A DNA stretch of 64,000 nucleotides, taken from assembly GCF_023343835.1 (NCBI RefSeq), contig NC_064439.1, positions 25,422,933 to 25,486,932 of the forward strand, given 5' to 3'. This DNA comes from Lagopus muta. Its lineage: Eukaryota; Chordata; Aves; Galliformes; Phasianidae. Positions 1 to 11,570 of the stretch are shown here, one piece after another. Made by a program: the position numbers and the translations under genes. Under the pieces are notes generated by a model. It worked only from the letters and a program-made list of their open reading frames with translations. It did not search any database and was not told the DNA's origin. Numbering within the stretch: position 1 is the first letter of the stretch; every line of letters begins with the position of its first letter.

Positions 1-540
1 GTAGTGCTTCTATTTTATTATACTGGACCGCAATGTCAGAGGCAGATGTAGAAGGTATGACAATAGAGGTTGGGCCATCCTACCAAAATTGCATTATGTT
101 TTGTTGTCATAGAAAAGATTGCAGCAGACTTTATCTGACAAAATGGCATCTGACATGGAAGTGCACATTAACCAAAGGTGTGGAGCGGAATTCCTTCATG
201 TGGAAAAATGGCACCAATTGACATTCATTAATTATTGTTGAATGTTTATGGAGAACAAACATTGCATGTGAGCACGTTGAAGTGATGGGTGATGTGTCTC
301 AGAAGAGTTGACAGAGATGTGAAAGACATGCCACATTCTGGAAGGCATTGTAGACCTTTACAAGTGTGACATGCAGGTTCTTGTTCATCACAGGCAAAAA
401 TACATAGCTAATGGTGGTGACTATTTTGAAAAATACTTTTTCATAGCTGAGAATGTGCTTTATCAAATAATGTTATTGTGCTCTTTGTATCTTTTGTAAT
501 TTCCATGGAAAAAATAGAAGGCATCATTTTTGGAGTGACC
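1..540 (+). mobile_element. mariner-family deletion derivative (Galluhop-like), cut by window start
   Basis: This is a non-autonomous Tc1/mariner DNA transposon. The right terminal repeat reads, on the complementary strand, GTCACTCCAAAAATGATGCC and is followed by the TA target dinucleotide at 541-542. Broken transposase reading frames run on the plus strand. An N-terminal helix-turn-helix-like stretch begins near 149 (MEVHINQRCGAEFLHVEK), and a linker resembling VDRDVKD lies near 310. The C-terminal mariner box NGGDY is at 410-424. The catalytic core between these parts is missing, so the copy cannot make active transposase. Three related copies (6883, 25740, 33800) lie in the opposite orientation. 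The Galluhop name is from recognition of the family in chicken; the mariner assignment itself rests on the visible motifs. Confidence 0.8.
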
Positions 541-1666
541 TATTTGCATGTATTGTTATCATTGCATTTTTGGTTCTATTTTCCTTTTCTGTTTTAGTAA
601 ACAGTTTTTAATCTCAACCCAAGAGTTCCATTTTATTTCCAGTTCTCTTCCTCCTCCCCCTGGGAGAGGATTGAGAAGATGGCTATGTGGTGGTTAGCTG
701 TCTACTGGATTAAATTAGCATAAGATGAAATTTAACAAGGCATTTCAAGAAATTTTTCAATGAAATTTGTTTTCATTCTCTCTAGGAATGAGTGATTCAA
801 CAATAACAACAAAAAAGGATCAATGAGAACTAATTTTGGACTGAATAAAATGGCAGTATAATCAAAATATATTAGTGATTTCTTTCAATACAAAAACATT
901 TTAGCTTCTAAGAAAAACAGATATTTTTTACCTTTCTTAAAATCCCTCAATTGAAAAAATTCTGACAAAGTCCTCTTTACTGAATAAGTAATCCTGAATG
1001 ATCCACCTCTATCACTGAATCAAATATTTTCAAATGGAGTACATAGATTTCTCTGAGTAAAACTGCTTCACAGTAAAGAAGATAGGAGCAGGTAGTTATG
1101 GTTTTGTGACTTAAAACTCCAATATCAGACCTCATAATTTCCAGTAGGTTTTCTCCCTGTTGCCACCACAGTAGGCTAAACAGGGTATGATAAGAGTTTT
1201 CTATCTGCAGTTTCATTTCTTTAGATATTTTCTCTGTTAATTTAAATTAGAGATGCCCTCAAGTCACCATTCACCACTGTAATGGTCAACTTGCTTACAA
1301 TGGAAGCACAGTTAGAAAAGTGCAAAAGAAAACCAGAGAACAGGGACATTACTTGCATTGTTTGTAGCTTAAATGTTATGTCCAAAGCCTTCATGGTGTC
1401 AATTGTAACTGAGTGTACAGTCTGTCCCGTTTTTATCACAGCCTCCCTGCAATCTCTTTTTCATTATACAACTTTTAATTTAATAGCACATAGAAACAAC
1501 TTAATAAACTTAATGTGATTAAACAGTGTATAAAAACAATCAGGGAAATCAGTATAGTCTTTAGTGTTGCTTGACCTGAAATCATACCTTTATACTATTA
1601 TTTCTTCTGCAGTATGTAGGCATTTAAAAATATCCAGGAATGTTTATTGGGTATTCAACAGTATCT

Positions 1667-1669
<3 letters not shown>

Positions 1670-1699
<30 letters not shown>
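1670..1699. repeat. Poly-T run of 30
   Basis: Uninterrupted T run. It could be the antisense tail of a retrocopy, but nothing recognisable lies next to it. Homopolymer length is prone to sequencing error. Confidence 0.95.
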
Positions 1700-1700
<1 letters not shown>

Positions 1701-2695
1701 TCCTGTTATCTTACCCCATGTGATCTCTAATAATAAGATGCAGTTTAGGGAGACTCTGTGTATGCGTTTATCCTTGGGAGGTGAGATTCCAAGAGCTGAA
1801 ATGGCAAATGAAAGATTGTCAGATTTCCCAGCATCCGTATAAAGATTTACTTTTCGTATCAATATGACATGAAAGCTATACTCTGACCTTCATTCATGTA
1901 ATTCAGTTAAAGTACATCAATCATATTTTCTTTTCTTGGTTGAGTGGAGATCATATTGTTTCATTTTGGGAACAATTTGCCCATGGTGTATTAAGTACCA
2001 TATTATGCCTCCATGAAAGTGATATTGTGAAGAAATAAGAACAGCAGCAGGAAATGTACCTTGTTAAAAGTGCTATAAATGATTTTGTCTGTGTTCTGAA
2101 AGTTGATTGTCTTTGCATCCAAAGACAGTATCACGTAATCAGTTTTTACTCCGAATTTTATGTCTCTCTACTCTGAGAAGAAAGAAACAGAGACCAGTTT
2201 AAAAATGATGTGTTAGATTAAAAGGAAAAATCAAGCGTCAAAGGCAAAACTGAGGAAGATTAAATTGCCTTAATCAGAAAATGGAATCTAAAATCTTCAG
2301 TATAGTGTCTGCTTGGGATACCTAGACATTACTCTTTTGCATCGTGTTCATGCTCAGATGTTAGCAGCTACAATCCTAAATACTGTACTGTTTTGGGGGA
2401 TTTAAAAATAAGTTGGAGAGATACCTATTCTACTTAAAGCCATTGACCCTTTTAAATAGTATGGATGTCCTATTAATCTGTACCTTCCAGTACTATCTAG
2501 TTATCCATGGTAGGCAACTGCAGAAAAAAATTTCGTCTCAGAGGAAGAGGATTCAAGACCATATTTCTTATCTATTAGGTGAAGGCTCTATCAGTGAGGC
2601 AGCAGATAAGAGTGTGTGCCCATGTCTCTGCATGTGTGCAGAGACACATGCAAATATTGAGCTTATTCTCTGTCTGCTCCTTCCCTCTTCCCCTT

Positions 2696-2715
2696 CCCCC
2701 CCCCCCCCCCCCCCC
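2696..2715. repeat. Poly-C run of 20
   Basis: Uninterrupted run of 20 C after a CT-rich lead-in (ccctcttccccttc). On the other strand it is a run of 20 G. It explains the proline run in the overlapping open frame, which is not a gene. Confidence 0.95.
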
Positions 2716-2843
2716 ACCTCCGGTGTCATCACCTCCTTCTTCAGAATAAAATCAGAAAGTTGTTATTAGTTTGCAATTAAAATATGTCTGACCTTGCAAT
2801 ATTACTTGCAGTTTGCAAGATCTCTTTGTTATGGTGGGTTTTT

Positions 2844-2885
2844 GTTTTTTGTTTTTTGTTTTTTGTTTTTTGTTTTTTGTTTTTT
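2844..2885. repeat. (GTTTTTT)6 heptanucleotide repeat
   Basis: Six perfect GTTTTTT units, preceded by one shortened unit (GTTTTT at 2838). Confidence 0.95.
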
Positions 2886-5800
2886 GGTATGGTTTTATGT
2901 TCTTGACAAGTTGCAGTCTACATTTTTAATTATTAACTGAAACATGATTTAACTGTACCTATATATTTTAAACAAAAATATCTCAAAAATGACATTCCAT
3001 GCTTTTGCTATTTTTTATCTAGCCCATATTTATTTAACAAAAAACTTTGATTTACTTTTTTATTAATAATTTTGGAATGCTTCTGGAACAGTAAGGTCAG
3101 AATAGTGATACAAAGTTCTCTGGTTTCTTTTGCATAAAACCTTGACAAAATTTGTCAAGTAATAGACCTTGGGCTATGTGATTCTTTAGAATGCAGGACT
3201 TTTATCAGGTGAAGACTTCTGTGCCACTGTTGCCACTACAGTGACACCAATAAAAAGGTTACCCTGTGACCCGTTTTAAAGTGTAGATGTCCATAAAATA
3301 AATGTTTAAAGAAATTCATCCCAGCATCATTATTCTAATAGTCTATAATGACCTTAGGTTGAATTCTAGGTTGTAATGGAGGTAATTGTTTTACCAAATA
3401 ATTTATTTCCAGATGCCATTATAGTGTTTATCCATAGAGAGGCACAGAAAATCCTCTTTAGCAATACAAACCCTTTGCATGGACTCAGACAAATCTGGTG
3501 TTCATCTTCTAGATAACGTAAAGACAAATCACACTAAAATTGTAACACTGGATATCCTTCCATACCAAACTATTCTGTATGAAGAATGACAGGTACTCAT
3601 GCCTCTGCAGTAATCTCCAGCTTTACTGTGTTTACTGGTGCTGAACTGATTTCAGACATAGGATGCAGCAGAGAAGATAGTCACACACAGTGGTTTGTTT
3701 TTTTTTAGTTTGGTTTTATGTCAACTCAGCATATAGTTCCTTATCATTTTTGTCTGAAAAGACTGCCACAATAAGCTTTCCAACTTTCTGTATCTTTGTT
3801 ATCCCTTATAGAGTTCGTTCTTGGTGTGCATAGCCAATAAGCACATGGAGCTGCAATCTCCACAAAGATCTCTATTTTAATCCTATGCAGAGTTTCTATT
3901 ATTTTTAGTATACTTGTTGCAAGACTGTTTACTTTTGCATTTGTTTTTTGTATATCTACTCTTTATACTTTCTTGTCCTTGGTAATCTACTGTTATCTTT
4001 ACTAGAATATATACTAAGATTAATATATTTTCTTAAGCTTTTCTGTCAGAAATTAATCTGGATTAAAGTATACATGTGTCAGGTACCAGGCTACTATTTG
4101 TTTCACTTCGTATGCATATTTTCTCAATAATTATTTAATGTGGGAGGTGGAGTGTTGATTTTTGCTAAGAATAGATACCCTTCAGTTGTGTTTTACCCTT
4201 GTTGATGAGATTTTCAAGAAAGAATTTTGACAAATCATAGACAATAATTCAAAATGAAACAATAAGAATTGTAATACCTTATTAAGAAATTTTAAAAGTC
4301 AGATGTTTTACGTTTCTTTAGCTGGGCATCTTCTCCCTCTTTTAAGACAATAAAATTAATCCTTTTACTGACTTGGTAAGATACATTGCTAGCTTTTCTC
4401 AGCTTTTCTTTCTGCATTTTAAGAGCTTATTATTACTGCCTTTGATTCCAATAAATGTGTCAATGCTCATTAAATACATTAATGCTGTACCCAGATCCTT
4501 ATGGCATTTCTCAGTCTCCTGTGTGCTGTAAATTTCACTCAGAAGGTCTGCATGGAGGTATGAAATAGCCCGGAAGGGAGATATCTATTCTAATTATATC
4601 CTTGTAGCCCATATTTGTGAAATAATTAAAATACAGTGCCAAAAACAGCTAAAAGATTGGCAGTAGTCCTTTGGTAGAGGACTAACCTATGTTAACAGGT
4701 AGGACATCTACGTGGTTTTGTATTATCAACTGTATTATCTGATAGAGACAAATAAATGAACATAAGAAATATCTTCATTTATCTTTTAACAGAAACATGG
4801 GATGAAACAGATCTTACCCAAGTTTGCTTTTTATAGTTTTAGTTTCTACATTTTTATTGGCCACTCTTTGCTTCTCTAAAGACAAAATTAGGTCTAAAAA
4901 CTTAAACCATCTGCTAATTTATTCTGTATTGCTTTCATATATTTTAGTAGTTTTCTTTAGGGTTAGATGAATGACCCCATGAATGATACTCCCCTTTCTC
5001 CTCATTCGTGATAAAACACATCTAGATGACCCACAGACTTGGCTTTAGTTGTCTATACTTTATCAGATGAATCAGACAGATCTCATGAATGATTTTACTG
5101 TATGAGATATCAGATAACCTTCCCACCTAACCTACTTTCAATACTGAAATGCTTTTACACACAGTTGCTTTTGTTATCTATGAGTGGAAAAAACTCTCAA
5201 CAAAAGATCTGACATGGAATCATAGAATCAATCTGACATAATGAAATATTCACACTCAGGCACAGACCAGGAAAAGTCTGGGGATTTTGTGCATTTTTTT
5301 TTCACCTAAAATCAACAAAATTTTCCCCTCCCACATTTTCTTATCTTATAATCTCACAAGCCCCTAATGATGCTTTGAATAGCACTGTAAATGTTTTTAG
5401 GAGTAGTTGAAATAATCTATGACAGTAACAAAATCTTTTAAAGAGCTTACTTTGTTACCAGTTATTCTAAATGACCACGTATTATTATTTGTCCAACAAC
5501 ATAGGATTCCTCAAAAGATGTGCTTTGGTAAGAGGTCACGTATGTTGATATCTTAGAGTCAGAAAAAAAATTAGGAACAGACAAGTACATGTTAAACATC
5601 ACAAATAAAAAAAAGATGCCTGTTATTATAGTGAAATAATTTCAATATGTGAATTTTTAATGAGCACTTACATTTTATTGGATCACTGCCATGAAGATAT
5701 ATGAACTCTAAAGCAACACAGAAAATCTTCTAGTCATTGTAGTTTAGAACAGTTGCTCAATTACTTAATGTACTTGTTAAACAAATGTCACTAAAATAAA

Positions 5801-6882
5801 ATAAAAAAAAAAAAACAACTAAGTTTCTTTCAGTGTTATTTATGCAAGAAGAAAATCACCCATTTTAAATCCTCAGCAACTGCTTTGAACCTTGTGGATG
5901 GTTTCTAAGCTCTCAACAAATATTCTGTGAAGTTAAAGGATATTAAAACTGGCCAATAATAAGATATGAAATGGGACACTGAATCCTCTGTTACACAGAT
6001 TTAGTGGTTATGGACTTTAGCAGAAGGGCAGCAGCATTTACTCTGAAAAAGCCTATTTCTGAAAAACAAAAGGCAGTTCTACAGAAGATAAACTTTTATT
6101 TTGATGTAAATGAAAAGCTGTGCCACTGTGAATTGAGTAACTTTCTCTGTAGGGATGAATATGTTCACTGATACATATTTCTAGCCATTTTCTTGGTACT
6201 ACTTCACTGCCACAGTGAAAGTGAGAAATTTCACAGTTTTAGTTATTACTTGTACATACATTTCTCCTTTCTCTTGGGTATTATTTGTTATTATAATTTG
6301 TATATTCTTTATCTATTTTATATATATATACACGTACATGGGAATTGCATCAACCATTCTTTCTGTAATTTGAGACTCTGGATTTGAGACTGATAAATTC
6401 TGCTAACTTTGGGCTCTGAATTTTCTACTGAAAGAAACTGTTGCCACTCACCAGTTACAGAGAAAGGAAGAGTTATCATGTATCTTACAGCTGTTTCATT
6501 CTTCCTGCACTTACCTTTGAGCTGTTCGCATTCAATTCATCGCTGAACCTCATATATAAAATGTTTAGAGATTTACTTTCTTTCAAATAAAAACTGAGAA
6601 AACCAGAGAAACAGATAATGGCTTCAGGGAGGTAAGAAAATCATCTGTCAGTAAGTACTGTCAAGAAATGAACTGCTGTTACAACTGAAAGGCATATACA
6701 ATTTAGGAAAATGGTACTCCAGACCATTTGAGTAGACCTCTGCTGACTAAAACGAGAGCTTAAACATATCTGAAATCTAATCAACTCATTTGAAGATATG
6801 TAAAGCGAGAACCTGAGAGCTGTAAGAATTCTTTCATTGTGTTCACCTAGCTCTTTAACCTATCTACCGTAATACTGACATA

Positions 6883-7428
6883 TGTTGCTCTGAATGTAAT
6901 GCATTCTACTTGTTTCCATGGAATTTACAACATATACAAAGAACACAGCAACACCACTTGATAGAGCAAACTCTCAGTTACAAAACATTATTTTTCAGTG
7001 TAATCACCACCATTAGTTATGCATTTTTGCTGGTGGTGATCAAGAGCCTGCACGTTGCACTCATAAATATCTGCATGGCTTTCTGGAGCATGCCTTGTTT
7101 TTCATGTTGCTGTCACCACTGCTGAAATGCACCACCCACTGCCTCACTGTGCTCACATCCTCTACTTGGCCTCCATAAACATATCGCAAGCACTGATGAA
7201 TGTGAATGGGTGTCAATTTTTACACATGGAAGATTTCCACACCTTCGTTTCATACATACTTCCATGTCAGACGACATTCTGTCAATCTGCCCCTCTGCCA
7301 TATGAAAACAAAACATAATGAAATATTGGTGGGAAGGCTCAACCTCTGCTGCCATACCACCAACATCTGCATCTGACATCAAGGTCAACATAATAAAAGT
7401 GGAATATAACTTTTGGAGCAGCTCTGGT
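6883..7428 (-). mobile_element. mariner-family deletion derivative (Galluhop-like), both ends present
   Basis: This is a 546-bp non-autonomous mariner copy flanked by TA on both sides (6881-6882 and 7429-7430), the expected mariner target duplication. The right end keeps TTTTGGAGCAG; the left end is diverged. The transposase remnant reads on the minus strand. Its N-terminal domain part includes MEVCMKRRCGNLPCVK, and the C-terminal NGGDY box is at 7000-7014. The catalytic middle is absent, as in the other three copies. The long minus-strand open frame at 7113-7565 runs through this remnant and out of the element, so it is not a gene. Confidence 0.82.
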
Positions 7429-7707
7429 ATAATAGATGCTTTGGATAAAGTATAGAAACAGAGCTTAAGTGCCATTATAGTTCCTGAGAATACTCTCCTC
7501 GTCATCCAGTGATGTATAGTTATTAATATTATTTTATGCCCCAAATTTTCATAATACATCACCAATAAATAGTGACTTGCTCTAGTCCTGCCAATGGAGT
7601 TAGACCAAGAAGCAGTCCCACTAGAAGTAAAGTAACAGGAAAGAGATGTCAGATGTTATAACTCCCACAGATTCCTCTCAATATTAAGCCGTATCATCAA
7701 AGGTGGG

Positions 7708-8113
7708 CTTTTTTCTTTTTCTTTTTCCTTTTCTTTTTCCTTTTCTTTTTCCTTTTCTTTTTCTTTTTCTTTTTCTTTTTCTTTTTCTTTTTCTTTTTCT
7801 TTTTCTTTTTCTTTTTCTTTTTCTTTTTCTTTTTCTTTTTCTTTTTCTTTCTCTTTTTCTTTCTCTTTTTCTTCTTCTTTTTCTTCTTCTTTTTCTTCTT
7901 CTTTTTCTTTTTCTTTTTCTTCTTTTTCTTTTTCTTTTTCTTTTTCTTCTTCTTTTTCTTTTTCTTTTTCTTTTTCTTTTTCTTTTTCTTTTTCTTTTTC
8001 TTTTTCTTTTTCTTTTCTTTTTCTTTTTCTTTTTCTTTTTCTTTTTCTTTTTCTTTTTCTTTTTCTTTTTCTTTTTCTTTTTCTTTTTCTTTTTCTTTTT
8101 CTTTTTCTTTTTT
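7708..8113. repeat. 406-bp pyrimidine tract, mainly (CTTTTT)n
   Basis: Pure C/T on the plus strand for about 406 bases. The first part has CCTTTT variants, the main body is CTTTTT, and the middle (about 7850-7955) has CTTCTT variants. One unit near 8013 has four T instead of five and shifts the register of the rest. The long Lys/Glu and Leu/Phe open frames over this tract are translation artefacts. Such a homopurine-homopyrimidine tract can form triplex (H-) DNA. Confidence 0.97.
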
Positions 8114-9734
8114 CACGGTAATTCATCTGTCTACTCTTTTCAAAACAAAGTAAACAGAGAAATTTTCTGTCTTAAAAATCAACTATATTTATAACTTATT
8201 TATTATTAAAAGTATCCAAATCTCAACAAAAAGCAACCAATAATAAACATAATTTAATGTTTTATGTAGTAACTCTGAAATGCGCATAAATGGAGCACTA
8301 GCAAGTTTGACAAAATGTCATGGCATAATTATTTGCTAATTAGATAGCGTAGTCAAACATGTAGGATTTATTGTTATTTACATGACTTTTCATTGTAGGA
8401 CTCACAAAAGGAAATGATAATGACTATGTTGTGTAGAAAATTCTTTCTGGATTTGGTTTATCTGTTTAGACAGTTTCAAAATGACATTGTACTCTGAAGT
8501 ACTTCATGCTTAGTGTCATCTTTTATTTCGTTTTGTAATCTCTCCAGGGTATAAAGCAAAAAATGACAAAGATACTACATTGAATAATAAGTTTTTGTTG
8601 CATCTGTGTGCTACTATGTGCTAGGCCGAGATTCTAATGCCAAATCTTTATTGTAAATCTCTTTGATTTATAATTACTATGAACTGGTTGGTTTTTGTAT
8701 TCACAGAGTCTTTGAAATAAATTCCTTGCACCAGTAATTATAAGTATCAAACATGTGGTATGGAAAAATAATTTTACCAGGAGATGCTGTAACCTGAAGA
8801 GATAATTCTGAGTTCTCACAGTGCTTTTGTTACTTATAAGCAAAGATGATAAATGTTATTCCATGTTCTTTAATGAATGAAAATATTTGTAAAATCATCA
8901 GTTGAAAACAAAACCTCTTAGAAGGTTACTTTCAACTCTAATGGGAGTGATCTGATGAATTGTATTTTTCAGCATCCAGAACAATGCAGACAATTTCAAC
9001 TCAGTCAATTGATAGAGGTCAATCAGGTGAAACAATGGCATTTTGAAACCTGTATGTGTTCCCAAACTAATGAGTACACAAAGACATTGCGTGAATGTTC
9101 AACCGCTATTATAACTTTTTGATGGATATCAGAAAAGTGTTTTGCCAACAAACAAGTTTTAAATTTCTTCTAGCATGGGAGAAGGGAACATGTAGAAAAG
9201 ATTTCACCACACTTGCATACCTCTGCTGTCTGAGGCTCACAACATTAATAACATGTTGGTTAAGGCAAACAAGACATAACGCATTTAAGGAAACAAAATA
9301 ATATAAAAGTAAACAGGGTGCATGTTTGAGTGAGAATTTATTTAATATGGCAACTACCTGACCTTACAAATCTGTAACATCTTCACTTCAACAATACCTC
9401 TCTTAGTCTATATTGAACATTATCACGTCTAATCAGACTGCCCCCTTTTGAGGAGCAAGAGAAAATATTAGTGTAAACCTTGTAGGAAATAAAAATTTGA
9501 ATTTTTAATTTAAAATCACAAATAAATATTGCTGAGAAATACTGGCATTTCTGGAACACTTTGAAATCTGCAAATTTTTTTGAGTTGTCAATTAAAATGT
9601 ACTGTTCAAGTTAATTATCATTTCTGTTTCTATTTTTCCATATTTTCATAGCAGATATAGTGGATAGAGTAAATAAAACATAGACACTTTCCCTTGTTTA
9701 ATAAAAAATAATAAAAAATAATTTAAAAATGTAT
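8114..9734. other. No gene seen; AT-rich non-coding stretch
   Basis: I recognise no gene or repeat in this interval. Confidence 0.6.
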
Positions 9735-10160
9735 AAGAAACAAGTTGGGGATCAAGATTACTAACAAAGATGTTGAATAGGAGTGGCCCCAGTACCGAGC
9801 CCTGGGAAAGACTACTTGTGACTGGCCACCAAGTAGATCTAAGTCTTTTGAACATAACTCTTTGTGTCAGGTCATCCGGCCAGTGTTTCACTTAGCAGAG
9901 TGTCCATCCAAAATCATGGTCAGCCAGTCCTTCTCCATGAGGATGTTGTGGGGGACAGTGCCAAAGGCTGTACTGAAATACAGGTAGACTACATTGACAG
10001 CATCATATTTGCCAGTCTCTAATCCACAGGAACATCCCTGTTTAGTCATGACTGTTGAAAGATGATGGAAAATGGCTTGGATACCATATCCACCTACTCC
10101 CTCAGAATGCGAGGGTGCAATCCATGTGGCCCCAGTGCAATCCATCTGACCCCATCATCA
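9735..10160 (-). mobile_element. CR1 LINE fragment, RT palm region, both ends truncated
   Basis: This is a decayed piece of CR1 retrotransposon ORF2. Minus-strand translation gives two reverse-transcriptase blocks in the right order. The first is VVYLYFSTAFGTVPHNIL, whose invariant first catalytic Asp is replaced by Tyr. The second is SQGSVLGPLLFNIFVSNLD. The two blocks lie in different open frames, so at least one frameshift or stop separates them. The 3' UTR and octamer tail are missing. It repeats a region also present in the CR1 at 10463-11570, so the two are separate copies. Confidence 0.8.
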
Positions 10161-10308
10161 CATACTAAAATTCTATATTAAAAATTAAGAGACTCAATTG
10201 CACAGATGGAAGAATAAACTCATGCTAGGTGCATTTTCTTTTCTCACTGTGCATGCCCTTATTTTTTGTTTCTTCCACAAGCATTATATTCCTAATCAAA
10301 ACAGTGCA

Positions 10309-10422
10309 CAAGTCTTTCCTTTATTTGAAAAGTTTATTAGTTCTTCCAAAAGGCATACAATGGCCCAAGCCTTTCCTTTATTTGAAAAGTTTATTAGTTC
10401 TTCCAAAAGACACACAATGACC
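10309..10422. repeat. 57-bp tandem duplication (two units)
   Basis: Unit 1 is 10309-10365 and unit 2 is 10366-10422. They differ at about four positions. The shared core is CTTTCCTTTATTTGAAAAGT and the sequence after it. It lies between two minus-strand CR1 fragments. The 57-bp period is a multiple of three, so open frames repeat through it, but nothing suggests coding. Confidence 0.95.
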
Positions 10423-10462
10423 CCAGCTGACATTATGAATACCATAGTCTCTTGAATGGAAG

Positions 10463-11570
10463 ATCACAGAATTATAGAATAGTTTTGGTTAGAAGGGACG
10501 TTTAAGATCATCTAGTTCCAAAACCCTGCTATAGGCAGGGACACCTCCCTCTAAACCAGATTGCTCAAAGTCCCTGGCCTGAATGCTTTCAGGGTGGGGA
10601 CACTGACAACCTGTCTGGGCAATCCGTTTCAGTGCCTCTCCACACTCACAGTAAGTAAAGAATTTCTTCCTAATATCTAGTCTGAATCTACCCTCTTCTG
10701 GTTTAGAACCATTTCCCCTTGTCCTATCACTAGATGCCCTCATGCACTTACGACAAGTCACTCCCCAGTCTTCCTGTAGGCTCCGTTCAGGTACTGGAAG
10801 GCTGCTATAAGTTCTCCTCAGAGACTTCTTTTCATCAGGCTGAAGAGCCTCAGTTCTCAGTCTGTTCTCACAGGGGAGGTGCTCCAGGCCTCTGATCATC
10901 TTCATATCCCCCTTCTGGTCCTGCTCCAACCACTCAATGTCATTCTTGAGTTGGCATCTACAGAACTGGATGCAGTACTCCAGGTGAAATCTCACGAGAG
11001 CAGAATAGAGGGGCAGAATCATCTCTCTTAACCTGCTGCTGTTCACACTGCTCTTGATGCCACCCAGGATATGGTTGGCCTTCAGGGCTGCAAGTGCATT
11101 TTGCCCGCTAATGTTTAATTTTTCATCAGTTGACACCCTCAAATCTTTCTCCTCAGGGCTACACAATCTATATCTGTCTTTGGGATTGCCCCAATCCAGG
11201 TGCAGAACCTTGTACTTGGCCTTGTTGAACTTCATGAGGTTGTCACGGGCCCACTTTTTAAGTTCAGGTCCCTATGGATAGCATCCCTTTCCTCTACCAT
11301 ATCAACTGCACCACTCAGCTTGAAGCCATCTGCAAACTTGCTGAGTATGCGCCAAACCCCACTGTCCATGTCACCTAAAAGGATGTTAAATAACACCCAT
11401 TCCAACATCGTTCCCTGAGGAATGCTACTCATTACCAGTTTTCTCTTGTAAATTGAACTGTTGACCACAGCTTTGAGTATGACCATTCAGCCAATTCCTT
11501 ATCCAGTGAGTGGTCCATCCATCAAATTTGGTTCAATTTGGCAACCAGGATGTCCCTGAAGGGAACACAT
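10463..11570 (-). mobile_element. CR1 LINE, 5'-truncated, with 3' end
   Basis: This is the 3' end of a CR1 retrotransposon. Its tail appears at the left edge as ATCACAGAATTATAGAAT. The minus strand encodes the C-terminal half of the reverse transcriptase: an SIPQGTML-type block near 11410, the active-site box at 11325-11336, then the long tail of the protein (for example LPLYSALVRFHLEYC). The active-site box reads FADG where the family has FADD, so the second catalytic Asp is lost. A frame change near 11235 splits the reading frame. Endonuclease and ORF1 are absent. No target duplication is expected for CR1. Confidence 0.93.

Larger units (their letters stand above)
541..6882. other. No gene seen; AT-rich non-coding stretch
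   Basis: Apart from the homopolymer and short tandem tracts listed separately, I see no gene, transposon or RNA here. The open frames are short and of biased composition. A CR1-tail-like string (AATCATAGAATC) occurs near 5219 without CR1 body around it. Confidence 0.6.

Noticed and set aside
2413..2769. 118-codon plus-strand open frame with Cys-rich part and Pro run
   Set aside because: Low-complexity composition, proline run is the poly-C tract, no domain, no splice or promoter context.
5216..5232. CR1 tail-like string AATCATAGAATC
   Set aside because: Too short, and no CR1 3' UTR on either side.
7656..8194. Long Lys/Glu-rich and Leu/Phe-rich open frames on both strands
   Set aside because: They are translations of the (CTTTTT)n tract; a repeat whose period is a multiple of three stays open in several frames at once.
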